From assembly GCA_041584475.1 (NCBI GenBank), contig JBFHDX010000033.1, positions 1-31,931 of the forward strand: a DNA stretch of 31,931 bases. The letters run 5' to 3'. Under the pieces are notes generated by a model. It was given only the letters and a program-made list of their open reading frames with translations. It had not been told where the DNA came from and did not search any database. Origin of the DNA: JBFHDX01 sp041584475. GTDB lineage: Bacteria; Pseudomonadota; Alphaproteobacteria; UBA8366; JADFVY01. The position numbers were made by a program, and so were the translations under genes. Below, one piece after another: positions 1 to 7,413 of the stretch; the stretch's first letter is position 1, and each line of letters opens with the position of its first letter.

Positions 1-2
1 CG

Positions 3-188
3 GGCGAAGCCGGCGCATACCGCGATATCGTCTTGCTGAATGCGGCGGCGTCGCTCGTCGTTGCCGGCAAGGCGGCTGATCTTCGGGAAGGGGCGGTCAT
101 TGCCGCCCGCTCGATCGATTCCGGCGCCGCCAAGGCGACGCTCGACAAGCTGGTTTCGATCACCGGCCTCGGGGCAGCAACGGAATGA
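3..188 (+). CDS. trpD: Anthranilate phosphoribosyltransferase, C-terminal fragment (5' end outside window)
   Basis: The reading frame is open from the window edge and encodes 61 residues ending in ...TGLGAATE. The segment DIVLLNAAASLVVAGKA is the typical C-terminal helix region of anthranilate phosphoribosyltransferase, which transfers phosphoribosyl from PRPP to anthranilate in the second step of the tryptophan branch. The fragment begins at the third base of the window. Its TGA stop overlaps the trpC ATG in an ATGA arrangement, the usual sign of translational coupling in a trp operon. The catalytic and PRPP-binding parts lie outside the window. The assignment rests on the C-terminal motif plus the trpC neighbour. 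Confidence 0.88.
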   Translation, partial: GEAGAYRDIVLLNAAASLVVAGKAADLREGAVIAARSIDSGAAKATLDKLVSITGLGAATE

Positions 189-991
189 GCGACGCCCTGG
201 CGAGGATCTGTGCCGACAAACGCGCGCACGTCGCTGCGGCTCGGGCGAAAACGCCTCCGCCGGAGATCGAACGGCGCGCCCGGACGGCGCCTGCGCCGCG
301 TGGTTTCGCGAACCGACTCGTCGGCGCCGTCCGGGCCGGCGGCTACGGGCTGATCGGGGAAATCAAGAAGGCGTCCCCGAGCAGAGGCCTCATCCGCGCC
401 GATTTCGACCCGCATACGCTTGCCCTTGCCTACCAGAAGGGCGGTGCGACCTGCCTCTCGGTCCTTACAGACGAGCGCTATTTCGAGGGGCGGGACGAAT
501 ATCTCGTCGCCGCCCGTGCCGCGACCGACCTGCCGGTCCTGCGCAAGGATTTCATGATCGACCCGTACCAGATCAGTGAATCGCGGGCGCTCGGGGCGGA
601 CTGTATCCTGCTGATCATGGCCGCGCTGGAAGATGCATTGGCGGCGGAACTCGAGGCGGCAGCGCACGAACGGGACATGGATGTGCTGGTCGAGGTCCAT
701 AACGCCACGGAAATGGAGCGTGCGCTGCGCCTCAGGTCCCCGCTCATCGGCGTCAACAATCGCGATCTGAAGACGCTGACCGTCGATCTCGCCACGACGG
801 AGGCGCTGGCGCCGATGGTGCCTCCTGATCGCACGCTCGTCTGCGAGAGCGGCCTACGGACGCCGGACGATCTTGCCCGCATGGCTGCGGCCGGCGCTCG
901 TTGCTTCCTGATCGGTGAATCGCTCATGCGTCAGGCCGATGTCGCCGCCGCGACCGCCGCGCTGTTGTCCGATCCGCATCCCGCGACCTGA
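185..991 (+). CDS. trpC: Indole-3-glycerol phosphate synthase
   Basis: A 268-residue cytosolic TIM-barrel enzyme that closes the ring of carboxyphenylamino-deoxyribulose phosphate to indole-3-glycerol phosphate, with loss of CO2. Visible family motifs are GEIKKASPSRG (E59 and K61, active-site positions), LSVLTDERYFEG near 91-102, LRKDFMIDPYQI (K121, the expected general acid), LVEVHNATEM (E170), IGVNNRDLKT (N191) and the phosphate-binding segments CESGL and FLIGESLM near the end. Length matches the monofunctional family, so it is not fused to trpF. The start ATG overlaps the trpD stop. The next gene, moaC, starts 18 bases after the stop, so trp and molybdenum cofactor genes probably share a transcript, a common alphaproteobacterial order. 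Confidence 0.97.
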   Translation: MSDALARICADKRAHVAAARAKTPPPEIERRARTAPAPRGFANRLVGAVRAGGYGLIGEIKKASPSRGLIRADFDPHTLALAYQKGGATCLSVLTDERYFEGRDEYLVAARAATDLPVLRKDFMIDPYQISESRALGADCILLIMAALEDALAAELEAAAHERDMDVLVEVHNATEMERALRLRSPLIGVNNRDLKTLTVDLATTEALAPMVPPDRTLVCESGLRTPDDLARMAAAGARCFLIGESLMRQADVAAATAALLSDPHPAT

Positions 992-1009
992 GTGAATGGG
1001 AGGTTGCGC

Positions 1010-1486
1010 ATGGCCAAATTCACGCATTTCGACGATGGCGGCAGGGCGGTCATGGTCGACGTCTCGGACAAGGACGAGACCGAGCGCACGGCAACGGCCG
1101 CGGCGACGATCATCATGCGGCCCGAGACGATCAGGATGATCGCCGCGGGTGGCGTCAAGAAGGGTGACGTTCTCTCGGTGGCACGATTGGCCGGAATCAT
1201 GGGCGCGAAACGAACCGCGGATTTGATCCCGCTCTGTCACCCGCTGGCGCTGACCTCGGTCTCGGTCGACCTTGCCGTGGACATCGAGCGCGACGCGATA
1301 GACATCACGGCAACGTGCAAGCTCAAGGGCCGCACCGGCGTCGAGATGGAGGCGCTGACCGCGGTCTCGGTCGCCGCCCTGACCGTGTACGACATGTGCA
1401 AGGCCGTCGACCGCGGGATTCGTATCACGGATGTCCGCCTTGTTCACAAGGCCGGCGGCAAGTCCGGTGAATTCCGGTCGGAATGA
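1010..1486 (+). CDS. moaC: Cyclic pyranopterin monophosphate synthase
   Basis: A 158-residue protein that, with MoaA, converts GTP-derived 3',8-cyclo-GTP to cyclic pyranopterin monophosphate in the first stage of molybdenum cofactor synthesis. Family motifs present are MVDVSDKDETERTA, KGDVLSVARLAGIMGAKRT, the metal/substrate segment LIPLCHPL (H77), GRTGVEMEALTAVS, and YDMCKAVD with D128 and K131, the known catalytic pair at the same numbers as in E. coli. I place the start at the ATG at 1010 because a GGGAGG Shine-Dalgarno sits about six bases upstream and the length then fits the family. A GTG at 992 is in frame but adds 18 bases of non-conserved sequence. The TGA stop overlaps the moeA start (ATGA). 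Confidence 0.96.
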   Translation: MAKFTHFDDGGRAVMVDVSDKDETERTATAAATIIMRPETIRMIAAGGVKKGDVLSVARLAGIMGAKRTADLIPLCHPLALTSVSVDLAVDIERDAIDITATCKLKGRTGVEMEALTAVSVAALTVYDMCKAVDRGIRITDVRLVHKAGGKSGEFRSE

Positions 1487-2703
1487 TGCTCTCGGTCTCG
1501 GACGCGCGCGAACGTATCCTCGCCACCCTGGAACCGCTGCCGGCCGAGCAGGTCGGAGTCGCTGACTCCTTGGGACGTGTCCTGGCGCACGACGTCGCGG
1601 CGCGGCGCACCCAGCCGCCGGCCGCCGTTTCCTCGATGGACGGATATGCCGTGCGGTCGAAAGACGTACAACAGGTCCCGGCGACGTTGCGGCTCGTCGG
1701 ACAGGCGCCCGCAGGACAGGATTATACGGGACGTGTCGGCGTCGGCGAAGCGGTGCGGATCTTTACCGGCGGCCCGCTGCCGGACGGCGCCGACGCCGTT
1801 GTCATCCAGGAGAACACAAAGCCGGCCGAAGATTCCGTCACGGTCCTGCGGGCCGCCGTGCATGGTCAGTACGTGCGCGACGCCGGCCTGGATTTCCGGG
1901 CGGGCGATGTCCGGCTGAAGGCCGGCACGGTGCTTTCGGCTCGCGACGTCGGCCTCGCGGCGGCAATGAACGTGCCCTGGCTCATGGTACATCGCCGCCC
2001 CAGGGTCGCGATCCTGGCGACCGGCGACGAAATCGCCATGCCGGGCGATCCTCTCGGACCCTATCAGATCGTCAGCTCGAACAGCCTTGCGCTCGCGGCC
2101 ACCGTGCGTGTATTCGGCGGCGATCCCTATCTGCTGGGAATTGCTCCGGACGATCGACAGTCGCTGGCCGCGATGGCGTCGGGTGCAGCCGGCGCCGACC
2201 TGCTGCTGACCAGTGGCGGCGCGTCCGTCGGTGACCACGACCTGGTTCAGAGCGTCCTTGGGGAGCTGGGTTTTTCGCTCGACTTCTGGAAGATCGCAAT
2301 GCGGCCCGGCAAGCCACTGCTTTTCGGCCGGATCGGTGCGACACCGGTTCTGGGCCTTCCCGGCAATCCGGTTTCCGCGCTGGTCTGCTCGATGGTGTTT
2401 CTGGGCCCGGCAGTCGCCCGCCTGCTCGGTATCGAGGGTGAGCTTCCAGGAGCGCTGAGAAAGGCACGTCTGAGCGATCCGCTGGCTGCCAACGATGAAC
2501 GAGAGGATTACCTGCGCGGCGTCCTCGAAGACGGCGACAATGGCGAACTTCTCGTAACGCCGTTTCCGCAGCAGGACAGTTCGATGCTCGCGACCCTGGC
2601 GGCATCGAATTGCCTGATCGTCAGGGCGCCGCACGCCGCCGCTCTTGGCGCGGGCGAGGCCGTCGACATCATGCCGATTCCGGGCGGGCTCCTGCGGGTC
2701 TGA
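1483..2703 (+). CDS. moeA: Molybdopterin molybdenumtransferase
   Basis: A 406-residue protein that inserts molybdate into adenylylated molybdopterin, the last common step of molybdenum cofactor synthesis. The MoeA domain order is visible: an N-terminal region with the conserved AVSSMDGYAVR, then IFTGGPLPDGADAVVIQE, the ATGDEI segment opening the MogA-like fold, SSNSLALAA, LLTSGGASVGDHD around residue 245, and MRPGKPLLFGRI followed by GLPGNPVSALVC. The C-terminal domain IV ends in a VDIMPIPGGLL-like segment. The start codon overlaps the moaC stop by four bases. With moaC directly upstream, the pair covers the first and last steps of the pathway, while moaA, moaDE and moaB/mog must be elsewhere. 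No terminator is obvious before the lexA promoter. Confidence 0.96.
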   Translation: MMLSVSDARERILATLEPLPAEQVGVADSLGRVLAHDVAARRTQPPAAVSSMDGYAVRSKDVQQVPATLRLVGQAPAGQDYTGRVGVGEAVRIFTGGPLPDGADAVVIQENTKPAEDSVTVLRAAVHGQYVRDAGLDFRAGDVRLKAGTVLSARDVGLAAAMNVPWLMVHRRPRVAILATGDEIAMPGDPLGPYQIVSSNSLALAATVRVFGGDPYLLGIAPDDRQSLAAMASGAAGADLLLTSGGASVGDHDLVQSVLGELGFSLDFWKIAMRPGKPLLFGRIGATPVLGLPGNPVSALVCSMVFLGPAVARLLGIEGELPGALRKARLSDPLAANDEREDYLRGVLEDGDNGELLVTPFPQQDSSMLATLAASNCLIVRAPHAAALGAGEAVDIMPIPGGLLRV

Positions 2704-2733
2704 ACGAAGGCCGAAAACATGACGCCTTTGCGC

Positions 2734-2762
2734 TTGACCGGTGATGCGAACCAAACTAGAAC
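2734..2762 (+). promoter_or_regulatory. Candidate lexA promoter (TTGACC-N17-TAGAAC)
   Basis: A -35-like TTGACC (2734-2739) and a -10-like TAGAAC (2757-2762) are separated by 17 bases. The -10 box lies inside the right half of the first LexA box, the geometry expected for autorepression. The hexamers are imperfect, and alphaproteobacterial promoters are hard to call by eye, so this is a candidate. It would give a leader of about 135 bases before the lexA ATG. Confidence 0.4.
2748..2762 (+). promoter_or_regulatory. LexA box 1 (GAAC-N7-GAAC)
   Basis: GAAC at 2748-2751 and GAAC at 2759-2762 are separated by exactly seven bases. Read on the other strand this is GTTC-N7-GTTC, the direct-repeat operator known for LexA of Alphaproteobacteria. 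It is 143 bases upstream of the lexA ATG and overlaps the candidate -10 box. It indicates that lexA is autoregulated within the SOS response. Confidence 0.85.
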
Positions 2763-2771
2763 AGACGGTAT

Positions 2772-2786
2772 GTTTTTGTTTTGTTC
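2772..2786 (+). promoter_or_regulatory. Second, degenerate LexA box (GTTT-N7-GTTC)
   Basis: GTTT at 2772-2775 and GTTC at 2783-2786 are separated by seven bases. This is one mismatch from the alphaproteobacterial LexA operator and is in the opposite orientation to box 1. Its start is 24 bases from the start of box 1, a little over two helical turns. It lies in a T-rich stretch, so a chance match is possible. Confidence 0.45.
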
Positions 2787-2826
2787 TATATGTAGTGTGT
2801 GAGGGGTCGATCACCACCTAGCGGAT

Positions 2827-2865
2827 CGGGTCAGCGATCTGCCAATCGGTGACCCGAATCGGGTC
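2827..2865 (+). repeat. Overlapping inverted repeats in the lexA leader
   Basis: CGGGTCA (2827-2833) is the exact reverse complement of TGACCCG (2850-2856). The latter overlaps a second palindrome, GACCCGA (2851-2857) with TCGGGTC (2859-2865) around a single central base. The same word thus occurs three times in alternating orientation between the promoter and the lexA start. The first pair could form an RNA hairpin with a 16-base loop. The second can only act as a DNA palindrome because its loop is too small. Confidence 0.6.
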
Positions 2866-2905
2866 CACACATCGCAGTTGGACGGGCGTAGGGGGCGACA
2901 CAGTG

Positions 2906-3580
2906 ATGCTTACGCGCAAACAGCACGAACTCCTTTGTTTCATTCGCGATCGGCTCGAGTCGACCGGGGTGTCACCGTCCTTCGACGAGATGAAGGACGC
3001 ACTCTCCCTGAAGTCGAAATCCGGCATTCACCGCCTGATCTCCGGGTTGGAGGAGCGCGGTTTCATTCGCAGATTACCGCACCGCGCGCGGGCGCTCGAA
3101 GTCCTCAGGCTTCCGGAAAACATGGCGGTGCCGACTTCCGGAAACGTTTTGCGGCCGAATTTTGCCGGCAAGGCAGAGCAGACGGTTGAGGCCAGCGAAC
3201 GTGTCGTGCTGCCGCTGTACGGCAAGATTGCCGCCGGCACGCCGATCGAGGCGTTGCGGGACGACGCCGACAGCGTTGACGTTCCGGCTTCGATGCTCGG
3301 CTCCGGCGAGCACTATGCGCTGAAGGTCGAGGGCGATTCCATGATCGACGCGGGGATCTTCGACGGCGACACGGTATTGATCGAACGCTGCGATACGGCG
3401 GAAAACGGTGCCATCGTCGTCGCCCTTGTCGACGACAACGAGGTGACGCTCAAGCGACTGCGGCGGAGGGGCAAGTCGATCGCGCTCGAGGCCGCGAACT
3501 CCGCATACGAAACCCGGATTTTCGGACCGGATCGCGTCAAGGTCCAGGGCCGCCTCATCGGTCTGATGCGGTCGTACTGA
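2906..3580 (+). CDS. lexA: LexA repressor (SOS regulator)
   Basis: A 224-residue SOS repressor and self-cleaving S24 protease. The N-terminal winged helix begins MLTRKQHELL and carries GVSPSFDEMKDAL and SKSGIHRLI, typical of alphaproteobacterial LexA. The cleavage site is A110-G111 in YGKIAAGTP. The catalytic Ser-Lys dyad is S145 in EGDSMIDAG and K183 in EVTLKRL. On DNA damage RecA filaments trigger self-cleavage and derepression. I place the start at the ATG at 2906, which follows a GGGGG-containing Shine-Dalgarno and gives the conserved MLTRKQ start. An in-frame GTG at 2849 would add 19 residues overlapping the leader palindromes. Two LexA boxes upstream indicate autoregulation. The gene is convergent with comEC. 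Confidence 0.97.
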   Translation: MLTRKQHELLCFIRDRLESTGVSPSFDEMKDALSLKSKSGIHRLISGLEERGFIRRLPHRARALEVLRLPENMAVPTSGNVLRPNFAGKAEQTVEASERVVLPLYGKIAAGTPIEALRDDADSVDVPASMLGSGEHYALKVEGDSMIDAGIFDGDTVLIERCDTAENGAIVVALVDDNEVTLKRLRRRGKSIALEAANSAYETRIFGPDRVKVQGRLIGLMRSY

Positions 3581-3589
3581 CGTCCTCGA

Positions 3590-3609
3590 AACCCGCCTGC
3601 ACTCGGGTT
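3590..3609. terminator. Possible bidirectional terminator hairpin between lexA and comEC
   Basis: AACCCG (3590-3595) pairs perfectly with CGGGTT (3604-3609) across an eight-base loop in the 36-base gap between the convergent stops of lexA and comEC. There is no T-tract on either side, so it is a weak candidate supported mainly by its position. Confidence 0.3.
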
Positions 3610-3616
3610 GCCGCCG

Positions 3617-5716
3617 TCAATCGTATCCCCGGCGCGGTGTCCAGGGACGCTGGCCTTGCGATCCGTTTACGGTCCGAACTCTCACCTCACCCGTGTCCAG
3701 CCACAGGGCGTGGGCGCCATGTCGCCACATGTCGAAACGGTCGATGATCAGGCGCGGACCCGAACAGCCACGACGCACCGGAACGGCGCTGATCAGTATG
3801 GTCGCGATGCGGCAGTCATCGTCGAGGGCGCGCCCATCGCGAACGAGCGCCACCCGATGGCCGTCGACGCGATAGATGCAACCAAGCGGGTCGCACATCA
3901 GGCGGCCGTCCGACGTTGCTCCCGATCTCGGCCATAACGGGCCTTCCTCCTGTCCGTTCGATTCGAGCCAGAGCCGGGCCGCGTATCGTTCGCGGCGTCC
4001 GTCGGAGAGGCTCAGTGTTCCGTCCGCGAGCCGGACCGCCATCAGCCGTCCGCTGTCCGCCACGAGTATGTCGGGTCTGGCCGTTAGCGGCACCGTGGCA
4101 AGCCCGCCGAGGATTCCCAGGATCCCGGCGTACCGCCATGGCTTGCGCCAAAGGCCGAGCCAGAGGCCGCCGGCGGCGACGAGGCCGAGTCCGATGCCGG
4201 ACATCGCGGGCACGAGACGAACGGCTCCCGGCCAGGATGCCACCGTCCGGGCCACCGCCAGGACTGCATCGATTCCCCACCCCATCGCCCAGAGCGGCCA
4301 GCTTTCGAGCCCGAGAGGCATCAGAATCGCCGCGACGACCGCCCAGGGCATCACCCACAGCGCCGTCATGGGAACCGCCAGAAGGTTGGCCGGGAGGCCG
4401 TACACGGCAATGCGGCCGAAATGATGCAATCCGATGAGACCGGTCGCAATACTGGCGATCAACGTCGTTGCCGCGACCCCGCCGATATAGAGCAGAATGC
4501 GGCCACCGGTGAGCGCCCTGGCGGTCGCCGCAAGTTCCCGAATCCTGACGCGGCGCGACTCGTAGAACGCAACGAGCGCGACGACGGCGGCGAACGACAT
4601 CTGGAAGCTGGCGGTCAAGAGGCTTTCGGGCGTTGTCAGCAGAATCACGACAGCGGCCCAGGCCACAAGACGCATCGAGATCGCTTCGCGATCGAAGACG
4701 ATGGCCAACATGACAAGGACGGTCATGACGAACGCCCGCTGCGTTGGGATCGTCATGCCGGCCAGGAGCAGATAGGCGAAACTGCCCGCGATCGCCAACG
4801 CGGCGGCCCATTTCTTGATCGGATGGTGCAGCGTCAGATATTCCGAGAATGCGAGGATGCTCCGCGCGCCGAAGAACAGGATCGCGGCAACCAGTCCGAG
4901 GTGGAGGCCGGATATCGCCAGCAGGTGCGCGAGCCCGGAATTCCGCATGGCAACGAGGGTCGGCTCCGAAATGGCGCTGCGGTCGCCGGTGATGAGGGCC
5001 GCCGCTATGGCGCCCGACTCACCCGGCAGTGCCGCGCGCACGCGCTCCGAGACGCTCTGACGCAGGGCCGCAAGTGCAATGCGGATCGTTCGGTCGTAAC
5101 CGCCCGTCGGCACCGCTCGGTTCCGCTGCGCGAAGCCGAGTGCGAAACCGGTGGCGCCCAGCCCCTCGAACCAGGCACGTCGACTGAAATCGTAGGCGCC
5201 GGGGGCCACCGGAGGTCTGGGCGGAGACAATCGGCCAAAAACCTCGATGCGGTCGCCGACGGCGATTTGGTCACCCCGTCTCAGGACCACACGCACGCGG
5301 CCCGGCGTCTCCCGATTCGAGGCCAGCTCCCGCAGCATGACCCCCTCGAGGATGACGCGTTGACCGCGAGCGTGGCTCTCCACCTTGATTACGTGACCGG
5401 CGATGGTCGCCGGGCCGTAGTCGCGCTCCAGAACGGGTTGGGCGACAAGGTGCGCGCGGGTTTGCGCGACCGCGAGACCGGCCGCGAGGAGGCTCGCACC
5501 GAGCAGCGGAACTGCCCATTGGGTTCGCCTTCGCAGCACGCCGAAGCCTGCAAGCGTGCTGGCCGCAAGGGCCCCACCCAGCCAGACCGGCGGTTCGACG
5601 GGTAACGCGAAATAGATGGTGACGCCGGCGCCGATGAACACCGGGATCCAGAGCGGCCAGCGGTCACGTTCCGATGCGAAGAGTTCGCCTGCCCTCCGCA
5701 AATGGGCTGTGAGCAT
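3617..5716 (-). CDS. comEC: ComEC/Rec2-family competence membrane protein without a lactamase motif
   Basis: A 699-residue polytopic inner-membrane protein of the ComEC/Rec2 family, which forms the channel for single-stranded DNA uptake in transformation. Two N-terminal hydrophobic segments (WIPVFIGAGVTIYFALP and the next) precede a soluble OB-like region (DQIAVGDRIEVFGRLSPPRPP). The Competence core follows with GESGAIAAALITGDRS, GLAHLLAISGLHLGLVA and PTQRAFVMT, then about eight more hydrophobic segments. The last 150 residues are soluble, but I see no HxHxDH metal motif of the usual metallo-beta-lactamase-like domain. I chose the ATG at 5716 (GGGGGG nine bases upstream). An in-frame GTG at 5779 would add 21 residues. 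It ends convergent with lexA, and the adjacent SOS gene does not prove a role in transformation. Confidence 0.88.
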   Translation of the reverse strand: MLTAHLRRAGELFASERDRWPLWIPVFIGAGVTIYFALPVEPPVWLGGALAASTLAGFGVLRRRTQWAVPLLGASLLAAGLAVAQTRAHLVAQPVLERDYGPATIAGHVIKVESHARGQRVILEGVMLRELASNRETPGRVRVVLRRGDQIAVGDRIEVFGRLSPPRPPVAPGAYDFSRRAWFEGLGATGFALGFAQRNRAVPTGGYDRTIRIALAALRQSVSERVRAALPGESGAIAAALITGDRSAISEPTLVAMRNSGLAHLLAISGLHLGLVAAILFFGARSILAFSEYLTLHHPIKKWAAALAIAGSFAYLLLAGMTIPTQRAFVMTVLVMLAIVFDREAISMRLVAWAAVVILLTTPESLLTASFQMSFAAVVALVAFYESRRVRIRELAATARALTGGRILLYIGGVAATTLIASIATGLIGLHHFGRIAVYGLPANLLAVPMTALWVMPWAVVAAILMPLGLESWPLWAMGWGIDAVLAVARTVASWPGAVRLVPAMSGIGLGLVAAGGLWLGLWRKPWRYAGILGILGGLATVPLTARPDILVADSGRLMAVRLADGTLSLSDGRRERYAARLWLESNGQEEGPLWPRSGATSDGRLMCDPLGCIYRVDGHRVALVRDGRALDDDCRIATILISAVPVRRGCSGPRLIIDRFDMWRHGAHALWLDTGEVRVRTVNGSQGQRPWTPRRGYD

Positions 5717-5869
5717 GGCGTGCAACCCCCCGCCTGATTTTCGACGCCAGTGGCGCCCGCTCAGCGCGTTCGCGATCACGGCACCGAAACCTTTTTGCCG
5801 ACCGCTCGGCCGCTATGGTACATCCGGCGGCGCAGGGATCGCCAGTACAGCGCAGCTCGAGGTGTCACC

Positions 5870-7282
5870 ATGACCGTCGTAACCCGGTTCGCGCCATCGC
5901 CAACCGGCTTTCTTCACATTGGGGGGGCGCGCACAGCGCTGTTCAACTGGCTTTATGCGCGCCACTGCGGCGGAAAATATCGGCTCCGCATAGAGGACAC
6001 CGACCGCGAGCGGTCCACCCCGGAGGCCATTGAGGCGATCATCGACGGTCTCGAATGGCTCGGACTCGACTGGGATGGCGATGTCGTCTTCCAGTCGCAA
6101 CGCCAGGAGCGGCACGTCGAGATCGCCCAGCGGTTGCTCGACTTGGGCGCCGCCTATCGCTGCTACTGCAGTCCCGCCGAACTTGCGGAAATGAGGGAGG
6201 CTGCCAGGGCTGCGGGACGGCCGGTTCGATACGACGGCAGGTGGCGGGATCGTGATCCGGCGGAAGCGCCGGCGGGGGTTGCGCCGGCGATTCGACTGAA
6301 GGCACTCGAGGCCGGCGAGACCGTGATCCCGGACAGGGTGCAAGGCGAGGTGCGCGTCGCCAATGATCAGCTCGACGACATGATCCTGCTGCGCAGCGAC
6401 GGGACGCCGACATACATGTTGTCGGTGGTCGTGGACGACCACGACATGGAAATAACCCACGTCATTCGCGGGGTCGACCACCTGACCAACGCAGCCAGGC
6501 AAACACAGCTCTATGACATGCTGGGCTGGCCCGTACCGATGTTTGCTCACGTGCCCCTGATCCACGGGCCGGACGGCGCCAAACTGTCCAAGCGACATGG
6601 CGCGCTCGGACTGGAGGCATACCGCGACATGGGTTACCTGCCCGAGGCCATGCGCAATTACCTGCTGCGCCTTGGTTGGTCGCATGGCGACGAAGAGGTT
6701 ATCAGCACCGAACAGGCGATTCAGTGGTTCGACCTCGATGCGATCGGACGCTCGCCGGCACGGTTTGACGCTGCAAAGCTCGAAAATCTCAATGGGCAAT
6801 ACATCCGCGGTGCAACCGACCAGCGCCTCGTGGATCTGATGGTCCCGCGCCTGAGCCGTGCGGTGGGCGCGTCGATCGACGATGCATCACGCGCACGGCT
6901 GATAGACGGCATGGATGGGCTCAAACAACGCGCAAAGACATTAGCAGAACTATCTGAAAACGCTATCTTTTATTTAAAGAGACCGACATTCCCTCTGGAA
7001 AACGAAAAGGCGGCAAAAGTGCTTGCCGGTGACGCCGCGTCACTGGTACACGAGGTGGCGGACTGCCTGTCCGAACTGGACGACTGGTCCGCGCAGAGCC
7101 TTGAAGATGCCGTGCGGAACATGGCCGACGCCAAGGGACTGGGCTTGGGAAAACTTGCACAGCCCGTGCGCGCTGCGATAACGGGGTCGACCGTTTCGCC
7201 TGGGATTTTCGAAGTGATGCAAGTTCTTGGGCGGGACGAGACATCCGCGCGTTTACGTGCCGTGCCACTTCAAGCCGTGTAA
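5870..7282 (+). CDS. gltX: Glutamyl-tRNA synthetase
   Basis: A 470-residue class I aminoacyl-tRNA synthetase that charges tRNA-Glu. FAPSPTGFLHIGGARTALF at the N-terminus carries the HIGH-type motif (H16-I-G-G), RIEDTDRERS follows, and KLSKRHG at 238-244 is the KMSKS-type loop. The C-terminal half is the helical anticodon-binding region. I place the start at the ATG at 5870, where the conserved MTVVTRFAPSPTG begins after GAGGTG. The open frame upstream to 5750 is non-conserved. Alphaproteobacteria often have two GltX paralogs, one of which can charge tRNA-Gln for the transamidation route, and I cannot tell which specificity this one has. Codons around residues 350-380 are unusually AT-rich (see findings). 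The gene is divergent from comEC. Confidence 0.97.
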   Translation: MTVVTRFAPSPTGFLHIGGARTALFNWLYARHCGGKYRLRIEDTDRERSTPEAIEAIIDGLEWLGLDWDGDVVFQSQRQERHVEIAQRLLDLGAAYRCYCSPAELAEMREAARAAGRPVRYDGRWRDRDPAEAPAGVAPAIRLKALEAGETVIPDRVQGEVRVANDQLDDMILLRSDGTPTYMLSVVVDDHDMEITHVIRGVDHLTNAARQTQLYDMLGWPVPMFAHVPLIHGPDGAKLSKRHGALGLEAYRDMGYLPEAMRNYLLRLGWSHGDEEVISTEQAIQWFDLDAIGRSPARFDAAKLENLNGQYIRGATDQRLVDLMVPRLSRAVGASIDDASRARLIDGMDGLKQRAKTLAELSENAIFYLKRPTFPLENEKAAKVLAGDAASLVHEVADCLSELDDWSAQSLEDAVRNMADAKGLGLGKLAQPVRAAITGSTVSPGIFEVMQVLGRDETSARLRAVPLQAV

Positions 7283-7295
7283 CGAGCGAGCGCGT

Positions 7296-7324
7296 TTGCC
7301 CGCCTACGCCCGCCACTGTATAAT
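7296..7324 (+). promoter_or_regulatory. gltA promoter (TTGCCC-N17-TATAAT)
   Basis: A consensus -10 box TATAAT (7319-7324) has TTGCCC (7296-7301) exactly 17 bases upstream. It lies in the 131-base gap between gltX and gltA and would give a leader of about 80 bases. It is the best sigma-70-type promoter in the window and implies gltA is transcribed independently of gltX. Confidence 0.7.
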
Positions 7325-7330
7325 GCAGTG
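7314..7330 (+). promoter_or_regulatory. Inverted repeat framing the gltA -10 box
   Basis: CACTG (7314-7318) and CAGTG (7326-7330) form perfect five-base arms around the seven bases holding the -10 box. This is where a repressor site would block RNA polymerase. Short arms can arise by chance, and I do not recognise the site of a known regulator. Confidence 0.35.
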
Positions 7331-7413
7331 CGGCATCGTCATGCTGCAGCGCACAAGATTCCTGAGCAGCGATCAGTTCTTGCAATGTACGGACCAACAA
7401 GTGTGAGGCCGAA

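Noticed and set aside
1444..2817. A 457-codon - strand open frame over moeA
   Set aside because: It is fully antisense to moeA and runs on into the lexA promoter region, with no family resemblance.
2849..2905. An upstream GTG start for lexA
   Set aside because: It adds 19 non-conserved residues overlapping the leader palindromes. The ATG at 2906 has a good ribosome site and gives the conserved MLTRKQ start.
4421..5605. A 394-codon + strand open frame over comEC
   Set aside because: It is antisense to comEC, whose hydrophobic segments and Competence motifs are convincing. The + product is an Arg/Gly/Asp-rich shadow.
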